Origin: Elgaria multicarinata webbii
Lineage: Eukaryota > Chordata > Lepidosauria > Squamata > Anguidae
Assembly (NCBI RefSeq): GCF_023053635.1
Contig: NC_086183.1
Coordinates: forward strand, 32,345,501-32,409,500
Direction: 5' to 3'
DNA: 64,000 bases
Position numbers and translations under genes: made by a program
Part shown: piece by piece, positions 55,879-64,000 of the stretch
How the letters are laid out: each line of letters begins with the position of its first letter
How positions within the stretch are numbered: position 1 is the first letter of the stretch
Notes under the pieces: model-generated
Told to the model about the DNA's origin: nothing
Database searches by the model: none
What the model saw: the letters and a program-made list of their open reading frames with translations, nothing else

Positions 55879-56267
55879 GCACATGATGTAGCAACTGCCT
55901 GGTCCCGGTGAAACTGATCTCATGGGAAGGTTGGCAAGAAGCCACTGGACCAAGCAGCCTTGAACTGATGGCAAGCGAAAGTCAATGCACAGGGAGGCGC
56001 TACATGGCCCATCCAAGAACAGGAAGCACAGAGAACAAAGAAGAGCAGAAGAACAAAGGACATCAAAGTCCAGGCCTTCAGTACCCTGGACAGTTCACAG
56101 GAAGCTGTTCCAACAGACTCGAAGGTCCAACTGAGCCCTTGTATTTACTCTCTGGCCCAGACTACCCGTCTTCCTGGGGAATAGAGAGCCTTAAAGGGGG
56201 ACAGCCCTTTAGCCTGGACACTAGCATTCATCACCTCTCTGTTAATTCCTGCCTGGCTCATTGGGCG

Positions 56268-56462
56268 CATGATGCTGCCTTGTGCGGAGTCAGACCGTGG
56301 ATCTACTTAGCCCAGTATTGTCTCCTTGGCCACTGTTGGTTTTCTAAGTCTCAGCCAGTGGGTCTTTTCCATCACAGGCTACGTGACAATTTAACTGAAG
56401 ATGCCAGATATAGAAACTGGGATCTTCCGCATGCAAAACATGCGCTCTAAGACAGAGCCATG
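56268..56462 (-). mobile_element. tRNA-headed SINE, reverse orientation, decayed
   Basis: ATGCTGCCTTGTGCGGAGTC, CTTAGCCCAGTATTGTCTCC and GGGATCTTCCGCATGCAAAA match the SINE at 52483. Confidence 0.65.
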
Positions 56463-57605
56463 CCCTTCCACTGAGGAGCATAAGACCCTTGGTGAAGAGG
56501 GGGCCAATCCCTTAGGAGAACTGGGCTCATGAGCTGCTGTCTCCAGGGGTCCTTCTTTCAGGGCCTGTGGCTCAAAGAATTCCATTGCCTCTCCAGTTTG
56601 AGTTACTGACCCTGCTGACCTGACTGACCCTTCCCTATCTGGGTCAATTGTCTTGGCTGTGGCTAGAGGGGGGAGGTCACGCTAGCAACCTCGCTGGAGA
56701 GAAGCAGGTCCAGATCAGGTCAATGCCTAGATGAGAGGTCTTGAAGTTCCATCATGGAAGAAAGAGTAGGACAGAAATGTCATCTATTGCACACACATAT
56801 ATAAAAACAGGTTCCATAAGCATCTTGATTAGAAAGCGTTCCTCAGAAGCCCTGAAAACCTAAAGAGGGTTTGTTGGGAGAGATCTGAAAACTGAAAGGG
56901 AAGGAGGACACAGAGAGGGATCTTTGGGACATCTCCCCGGCCTGCAGTTAAGCCTTGCCAGATCATTCCGTTGAGGCATGAATGTCAGGAACTTCAAAAA
57001 GGCCTATACTTGCCTAATTGCCTACATTCTCACAATAATTACACAATAGCTTCATAATTACCAGCTTTGCCCTAGCTCCGAGGACAAAACAAGGAATCTC
57101 CACAAGACATAGCAAGAAGTATTTGAGTCTTAATTATTCCTCGTTTTAAAAGAGAGGGGGGGGGGGAAACGCACACAAGCTACACAACACCAGTAACAAC
57201 ATTCTCTTCCTGCTTGGGCAGATCTTCTTTTGCAGCAGCTGAAGTTTGTGCCCGTTGGCTTTGCACCTTCCCAACGCTCCGGCACTGAAAGTCTCCCTTG
57301 TCTTTGGGGGATAGAGAGAAAAAGGAAATTAAATCCCAGCCGTGCCCTTTAATCAGCAGCTCAACTGTACATTTCCACCACCACCACATAAAGCTATTAG
57401 ACCAGGGCGCAGCCCAAATGCCTGACTTTGCAAGACGCTTCTTGAAAAACGCACACATGGGCACTGAGGTTTGTTTATCACTTGAAAACATGCTTCTCAT
57501 CTTGTAAGGTTTGCTAAGCTGGGACTTGCAACGCTCCCAAGTGTTGGGACGGAGATAACATGAGGCGGATATGAATGGCCGGAAGGCTTTGGATCAAGTG
57601 TTGTT
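56463..57605. other. Intergenic, nothing recognised
   Basis: A G run lies at 57155-57165. No other structure. Confidence 0.5.
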
Positions 57606-57716
57606 ACATTGAAGAACTTAACAGGGCAACCATATGCACCCTTATTAAGGAGCAAGTCTCACTAAAATCGGTGAGATTCACTTCCAAGCCAATATGCATA
57701 GGATCACATTGTAAGA
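57606..57716 (+). repeat. Unclassified interspersed repeat, copy 1
   Basis: AAGTCTCACTAAAATCGGTG, AGATTCACTTCCAAGCC and ATGCATAGGATCACATTG resemble the copy at 58727, in the same orientation. Confidence 0.45.
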
Positions 57717-57929
57717 TGCTCTGACTGGGGTTGAATTTGGAGCCAAGGACCAGGCCTGAGCCCGTGTGCAGCACCCATCCCGCCCCACTAAAAATGACAA
57801 ATTTGTGCGACCCACATACTTTGAGATTAAGAGGCAGAACGGCCCCGACATCTGCAGTGGCTAATTGCATGATGAGGTCATTGCCTGAACCCCTTAGTGA
57901 CTAATGCACATGTGCAGGTAGGGAGCGGT

Positions 57930-58043
57930 GGTAGTCTGTGGCTGTCCAGATGTCGTTGGACTCCGGCTCCCATGAGCTCCAGACGGAATGGCCAATGGTC
58001 AGGGATGACGGAAACATCTGGAGGGACACAGGTTTCCCACCCC
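57930..58043. mobile_element. hAT-like MITE, old copy
   Basis: GTGGCTGTCCAGATGTCGTT and its mirror AACATCTGGAGGGACACAGG around GGCCAATGGTCAGGGATGA. Confidence 0.7.
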
Positions 58044-58065
58044 TAGGCTAAGGCTTAGCCCCACC

Positions 58066-58140
58066 TTCCCCAGTCCTGCAGGCTGGGGATGATGGGAGTT
58101 GGAGTCCAACACATCTGGAGGGTGCCAAGTTGGGTGAGGA
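58066..58140. mobile_element. hAT-like MITE family A, right half with short left end
   Basis: GATGGGAGTTGGAGTCCAAC and ACATCTGGAGGGTGCCAAGT. Confidence 0.6.
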
Positions 58141-58726
58141 GGGGCTAAGGGCTTCTCAGCCCCTGCCTGCCCAACATCTTCTCTGACTCTTCTCTTCACC
58201 ATTGCTCCCACTGCGTAAGCAGTGAGGAAAGCTCCCCCCCCCCCCCGCGATTTTGTCCAACTTGTCTGGCTTCATTCCAGCCCCATGGTCACTTACTTGA
58301 GAAAACAGCTTTGCACATTGGCTGCCTTGACCCATCAGTCCCTCCGCACTAGGAAAAAGGTCCTTTGCTTTGCAAATGACCCCCTGTTTGCTCAGTCAAA
58401 TTGTGATTCAGGTGGTTTGGTCTTTGTGTTTGCCTTTAGATCCAAACTGCAGAATAGATATTCATCACCTTGGTTCTGCCGTGCACAGGGCCTGCCTTTC
58501 CATTGCACACAAATTTATCTTTCCAGCGAGGGGTCAGCCCTGGGTTAGGTTGACAGGGCTCAGCCGGCACTGGTACTTGGTGCCTGCCACTGCCTGCTCC
58601 CGAGGACGGCTTCCTAGGCTGAACCTAGTGTTCGATCTACGCCAGTGTTTGGAAACCTCTGTGGATTACAACAACACACAGACCAGACTAGTCAACTTTC
58701 AGACACTGATATGCATAGGATCTTAT

Positions 58727-58824
58727 TGATTCACAGTGCATCCTATGCATATCTACTCAGAAATAAATCTCATTGAGTTTGGTGGGACTTACTCCCAGGA
58801 AATAGTGTATAAGATTGCAACCTT
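58727..58824 (+). repeat. Unclassified interspersed repeat, copy 2
   Basis: CATATCTACTCAGAAATAAA, TCTCATTGAGTTTGGTGGGA and CTTACTCCCAGGAAATAGTG are a pattern widespread in squamate DNA. Class unknown. Confidence 0.5.
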
Positions 58825-59039
58825 AATGAATTTTTATTCCTTCAGGGAGGGTGCATAGTAGACAGTGCTTTATGCACCTTGGGACCAAGTTACCTCAAAG
58901 GTCTCCCCCTATACCAAGTAGGGATGTTGGAAAATCCGCAACGAATTCAAATGAGTTCACATTTCTAAGAATCCAACCTACAGATTCCTCAATGGACTGT
59001 CTTTTCTGAGTCGTGCTCTTGCAACCAAGAATTGCTGCC

Positions 59040-59882
59040 TGAACAATGGGAAAATATGTGGACAAGAGGGCTAAAATTTATGTTGAGTACCAATCTTAAA
59101 GAAAATTTTTACAAAATGATGTATAGGTGGCATATGCCGCCAGCAAAATTGGCCAAAATGTATAAAGGGGCATCAGGATTGTGCTGGAAATGCGGAGAGC
59201 AAGAAGGGACATTCTACCATGCATGGTGGACCTGCAAAAAAGCAAAGACTTTCTGGAAACAAATTCATTCTGTAATCCAAAAAATCCTAAAAAATAATAT
59301 CCAATTGAAACCAGAATACTTTCTTTTGGGACTTATGGATGAGCAGTTGAAAAAAAATCATGGGACTATGTTTTTATATATGACGACAGCGGCAAGACTG
59401 ATATATGCACAAAGATGGAAGGGCAAAATAGTGCCCACAACAGAGGAATGGCTACTGAAGATGTTTGAGCTAGCGGAGATGGCGAAACTCACGGCAATAA
59501 TGAGGGAAAAATCAACTGTAAGATTTATAACTGAATGGGAACCTTTTGTAAACTTTATGAAGGGACGAGAAAAAAATGACTTGTATATGACTTCCAGAAC
59601 ACTTGAGAACTACAAACTCAATCACTGCTTTTAAAACTCAGCTAAAAACTTTTCTTTTCCCTATAGCCTTCAAATATTGAGTTTGTTCTGACTCTATACT
59701 GTTAGCTTCACCCTACCCGGTGCCTGTTTACACTTCCCTGTGCCTGTTTGCATTCTCCTTCCCCCCTTATTGTTTACTACAACTTTATTAGATTGTAAGC
59801 CTATGCGGCAGGGTCTTGCTATTTACTGTGTAATCTGTACAGCACCATGTACACTGATGGTGCTATATAAATAAATAAATAA

Positions 59883-59922
<40 letters not shown>

Positions 59923-60163
59923 TCTGTGGATTCAATCGATAGTGCGGAAAATATGGAGAGAGAAATTAGAGATTTGGATTTGACAGTGATAAAGAAAAAT
60001 AATAATGACAATATTATTATATATCTTTTCTGAGGAGAATATTGGAAGAACATTTTATTTGGTGATTTGTTTGATTTTGTTTTGTCTTAAGTTTTGTGGA
60101 TGTGTGTGTATTATTAGTGTTTTTTTATTTATTGATGTTTGGAAATAATAATAAAAAAAGATA
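59040..60163 (+). mobile_element. 5'-truncated L1 LINE with 13-bp target duplication, split by an L2-like end
   Basis: 59040-59590 encodes the L1 ORF2 C-terminus (KFMLSTNLKENFYKMMYRWH, then CWKCGEQEGTFYHAWWTC). The 3' UTR resumes at about 59922 and ends in an A-rich tail near 60159. AAGAATTGCTGCC is duplicated exactly (59027-59039 and 60164-60176). An L2-like 3' end lies inside. Confidence 0.9.
59595..59921 (+). mobile_element. L2-like LINE 3' end nested in L1
   Basis: KTQLKTFLFPIAFKY-type end, GTAAGCCTATGCGGCAGGGT, CAGCACCATGTACACTGATG and an (AAAT)n plus (AAT)n tail. The exact left edge is uncertain by about 20 bases. Confidence 0.75.
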
Positions 60164-60529
60164 AAGAATTGCTGCCCAGAACTTCCCACCATTACACATC
60201 ATGAAAAGCTCTATTTTGCCTCCTATGCAATGCTTTAATTTACTCTGTCACAGACTTGCGCAAATTTCAAAACAAAGGCGGTGGCTCTTTCGGCTAAAAG
60301 TATATTAGAAAAAGGTAGTTGTTCCACGGTGCTGTAATCAGTTCAAAATACCTCTGCAACTGCAGCTTGTAAAACGGCAGACGACGCAGTCCTTCAGTGC
60401 TGGTGTGTATATGTGTGTGTTTACAGGGATGTGCGCTAGAGTTGCGAGGCAGGGGGCTGAACCCAGAAGAATGACAACCCTAGAAACTCACACTAAAAGC
60501 ATCCTTACATAAATAGGTTACTATTTCAT

Positions 60530-60625
60530 TGTGCTTTGCTGTTTTACATTTTGTGCACCGCACTGGGAGGGCTTTCCCGAAAATGCAGCTTATAAACATT
60601 TTAAACAATAAGTAAATAAATAAAT
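60530..60625 (+). mobile_element. LINE 3' tail fragment
   Basis: TTGTGCACCGCACTGGGAGG, AATGCAGCTTATAAACATTT and an (AAAT)n tail. Confidence 0.45.
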
Positions 60626-60976
60626 GGGGTGCAGGATAAGGAAGGCAATTTGCATCAAGGAATGGGGATAGCTGGACCAAATAACGACAGCACCCCATTA
60701 CTGAGCGCTGTGTGTCTTCCCAAGAAGGCTGCATCCTAGCTGGTCATTGCCCACATTGCTTTTGTGTGAGGGCAATTGAAAAGACAACCCTTTCGCCTTT
60801 CCCTTCATGGCATCTTGGTGCATTGCTTTTCACCTACCACTGTTACCTAGAATTCCAGTTCTCCCCTTCCATATATTATTTGCAATTTCTCTCTGTTTGT
60901 GTCACTTGAGAAATTCACCTCAGTGCTTATGAAGTGACCTTCAGTCCTCAATCAGCATCCCTAAAAATGCCTTATA

Positions 60977-61246
60977 GAATCATAGAATAGCAGAGATGGA
61001 AGGAGCCTACAAGGCCATCAAGTCCAACCCCCTGCTCAATGCAGGAATCCACCCTAAAGCATCCCTGACAGATGGTTGTCCAGCTGCCACTTGAAGGCCT
61101 CCAGTGTGGGAGAGCCCACCACCTCCCTAGGCAACTGATTCCATTGTCGTACTGCTCTAACAGTCAGGAAGTTTTTCCTGGTGTCCAGCTGGAACCTGGC
61201 TTCCTTTAACTTGAGCCTGTTATTCCGTGTCCTGCACTCTGGGGAA
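60977..61246 (-). mobile_element. CR1 LINE 3' end, reverse orientation
   Basis: GAATCATAGAATAGCAGAGA to CCGTGTCCTGCACTCTGGGG. On the minus strand it encodes [20 protein letters not shown] and TLEAFKWQLDNHLSGML, the CR1 C-terminus. Confidence 0.88.
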
Positions 61247-61362
61247 GCAGGGTCACTGAAACCAAAGGGATTTATTTCCAAGTGTTGATGTTCTTGACCT
61301 CCTCCAGTCTGAAGAAAATACTGGAAGCAGTTAAACTCCTGATTGGGGTTGCAGGGTATAGA

Positions 61363-61431
61363 CCGCCTTCCCTAACCATGCCAGCTGGGAATGATGGGAG
61401 TTGCAGTCTAACACATCTGGAAGGCTAGTGT
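61363..61431. mobile_element. hAT-like MITE family A, partial
   Basis: CGCCTTCCCTAACCATGCCA and GATGGGAGTTGCAGTCTAAC, then ACATCTGGAAGGC. Confidence 0.55.
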
Positions 61432-61531
61432 AGACTGTCGTGTGACTGTCCATAACATAAAAGACGGAAATCCTGCAGTCTAATGTTACTAATATTTGGC
61501 CGCTTGAGTGCATTTTCAGCCATTGCCCATC

Positions 61532-61766
61532 CTTATTTATTTATTTCATTTATATCCCACCTTTTTGCCTCCAAGAAACCCAAGGCGGCATACATAATCC
61601 TCCTTCTCTCCATGTTATCCTCACAACAACCCTGTGAGGTAGTTTGGGCTGAGAGTACGTGACTGGCCCAAAGTCACCCAGTCGGTTTCCATGTCCGAGT
61701 GGGGTCTAGAATCTGGATCTCCCGGCTCCCAGTCCAGCACCTTAGTCACTACACCACACTGGCTCT
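61532..61766 (-). mobile_element. tRNA-headed SINE (MIR-like / CORE type), reverse, near complete
   Basis: On the minus strand it starts GAGCCAGTGTGGTGTAGTGA and ends with a (AAAT)n tail; the centre has ACTGGCCCAAAGTCACCCAG and CCTCACAACAACCCTGTGAG in plus-strand reading. The head lies at the right edge. Confidence 0.8.
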
Positions 61767-63189
61767 TGTGCTGCTGTTATTTCTCACTCATGTTGCATCA
61801 GCCAATCAAGGAAGTGGGAGATCCGGTAGTGGGGCTGGACCGTTTTGGAAGCACATTTAGCGGTTAAGTGACACACAGCAATGAAATCGCCAGCTCAGTT
61901 GCATCAGCATGGTTTCGAACTGCAGCAGCCCAGCCAATGAAAGCAGCCAAGCGGTCCCTTTCACGCCCGTCGCCTATTTCCTGTCCTCAGACCGTGTGTC
62001 CTTCATTCTGGCAAGAAGTAAAAATACTGCCTGTCTTGTTACATACCTGCCCTGGGATTAAGAATGTCAAGAGAGGCCCTTTTGAGGGCACCGTTGCCCA
62101 CAGAAGTCCATTTGCCAGGCAACCCTGAAAGGGCTTCGTGTTCTGTGGCTCCTATGCCTTTTAACAGCTGCCTGTAATGTAGAAATCCAGCCAGTGCAAC
62201 TATTCCTGCCATCCAAGATAAAGGAGTGAGTTAAAATGCCCCCAGGCTGCTGTTCAAAGGCCCAAGAAAGAGGCCCATAAAGACGGAGAGGGGAAGAGTT
62301 GTGCACCCTCCTGCTGGAACTGTGTTGTGCCAGCCCTCTGAGTGTCATCACACAGGGGGAAATCACGTTTACCCTCGCTTCTCCGCGTGCCCGGGGCCAT
62401 TCAGTGGGCCGTTCTGATCCCGATGCTTCTCCTGCACACAGCATGGGATAGTGGCAACTTCCACCTTTAAAAATAAGTCAGATTTACTGGGGTGTTTCTT
62501 TGTGGCTAGAAGGGGCGGGAGGCAGATGATGTCATGAGAGGGACCCATGAAAATCTGAGCGCCCAGTAACGAGTGTGCAATAAAACATTCGTCTGCACAC
62601 CAAAGAACAGAGTTCCTAAGGGGCCCAGGATGGACAGTGTCTGCTGTTTGAGGGTAGTGAGGGATTGCTGGACCCACTCGTGCTCTTATCTCAAAGGGCT
62701 TCCATCCCACTGCAAAGGGGGGATAAGGAGACCAAGCATCTTCTATCAGTCTTTCCCCAGCCACATCTGGCCTCCTTGACCTCTCCAAGCCGGAGTTGCT
62801 CTGTAAACAGTGTGAGCGTCACAATGTAATTTAGCCAGAACTGGCTGTTCAAGTGACTTTGTTACATAGCTGCAACTTTTCAGAACCAACACCCTGGGGA
62901 AAAGTGCTGGCTGCCACATCACCTCCCCACACCCGCCCCCGTTCTTATACAGCTCCCCTTTCAGTGTAAAGAATCTTATCCCTAAGATATGGACCCATTC
63001 TTTGTACGTTGCCTCGAGCGCAGAGGATCACTCAAAAAACTAATATTTAGAAAGGCAAAGAATTCTCCAGTGCTTAATTTCAAAAATAAGAGGCTCTGAG
63101 ACTCGAGATGGAGCCCAGGAATCCCTTTCCGCCTAATCACAGGTGTGGAGGAGACAGCTATGTTGTTACTCCGTGGTGAACGATGCTCA
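61767..63189. other. Intergenic, nothing recognised
   Basis: No gene, RNA gene or repeat named. Short open frames are not supported. Confidence 0.5.
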
Positions 63190-63382
63190 GATGCAGTGGA
63201 GGCAGGGGGCTCCGATGTCAGTGGGGCGGAGAATCCACTCCGGGTTTCAGTCAGAACTCTACAGGAGCTATCCAAGAGGCTTCCACAGCTTGGATAGTTC
63301 CTATAGCATTCTGACTGGTTCTGTCTGAAACCCGGAGCGGATTCACTGCCCCACTGACATCGGAGCCACCTGCCTCCACTGC
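63190..63382. mobile_element. Palindromic element, likely non-autonomous DNA transposon
   Basis: GCAGTGGAGGCAGGGGGCTC with CGATGTCAGTGGGGCGGAG on the left mirrors CACTGCCCCACTGACATCGG and CCACCTGCCTCCACTGC on the right; the loop is about 18 bases near 63280-63297. Arms are near 90 bases each with about ten differences. Confidence 0.7.
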
Positions 63383-63609
63383 TCAGATGGGCTCCAGTTT
63401 CGTACTGTGTCACCTTCACGTGTCCCTTGAAAACAGCCACTGGGGCCCTTTTCCTGTCCCCTGGCTCCAAAGAAGTAATGAGCTGATTCCCTCTCTGGCT
63501 CATTCTTGCTCCTATTAGATGAAGACTGGAGCCCTGCAGCCCAGGTGGGCCCCAAAGGACCAGCAAGTGATGGTGGCAGTAGCAAACTGGCCCCATGTCA
63601 GCATCCTCC

Positions 63610-64000
63610 CCCCCCCCCCCCGCTGCATCTATTTTCTTTTTAAAAAATCATATTCAAGGGTGGGTGGACAAAAGTGGCCTCAATTTTAAGGGGAAAAGTG
63701 GACCATGAGGACTGAGCGTGCTCAGAGGTCTAGCGTTATGAATTAGGGGGGAAACCTTCTACCCATTTGTTTCAGTCCACCCTGTGCATAATTTTAATGT
63801 CAATCATGTTACATCGTCTTTTTCCTAAACTAAAAGGCCCAAACACTTCCTGCAAAGGGGAATTGCTCCAGTCCCGATAATTCTGGCTACCCTTTTCTGC
63901 ACCTTTTCCAGCACTATTAATATCCTTTTAAAGATGCAGAATTATACACAGTATTACAAATGTGCTTCCTGCACCACAGATTTGTATAAGGGCATTACTC
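63610..64000. other. End of window, nothing recognised
   Basis: A C run at 63609-63622 begins it. No gene or nameable repeat. Confidence 0.45.

Overview
The window looks like nuclear DNA of a squamate reptile (lizard or snake). It holds one recognisable host gene, broken into short exons by GT-AG introns. Around and inside that gene is a dense crowd of repeats of the squamate type: CR1, L2-like and L1 LINEs, tRNA-headed SINEs with a Bov-B-like 3' end, and several families of palindromic DNA transposons. The species cannot be fixed from sequence alone.

The host gene is SLC1A5 (ASCT2, the sodium-dependent neutral amino acid exchanger), complete on the minus strand. Eight coding exons run from the ATG at 33303 down to the stop at 10406 and join in phase into a 553-residue protein (human is 541). 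The NMDG motif, the serine-rich hairpin 1, hairpin 2 and the C-terminal ESVM are all present. A GC-rich promoter with CRE, CCAAT and GC-box motifs lies at about 33.7-34.1 kb. The 3' UTR runs left from 10405; a possible poly(A) signal is near 7.98 kb. No second host gene could be recognised on either side.

Layout: 1-7.9 kb, intergenic with LINE ends and a palindromic hAT-like element; 7.9-34.1 kb, SLC1A5 with repeat-filled introns; 34.1-38.1 kb, intergenic with repeats; 38.1-52.1 kb, a nested stack of mobile elements; 52.1-64 kb, intergenic with SINEs, CR1/L2-like ends, a 5'-truncated L1 and a palindromic element.

The nested stack can be read as a relative timeline. A CR1 LINE was split by a gamma-like endogenous retrovirus (38426-51058). 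The retrovirus has two 733-bp LTRs differing at about three sites, a tRNA-Pro primer site, a polypurine tract and a 4-bp target duplication. Its interior has only a gag-like start and no recognisable pol or env, so it looks like a broken or non-autonomous fossil with young LTRs. Inside it is a CR1-like LINE end, itself split by a 6.0-kb full-length L1 with a 15-bp target duplication. That L1 is dead: ORF1 has stops and a frame change, and ORF2 has one frameshift between its endonuclease and reverse transcriptase.
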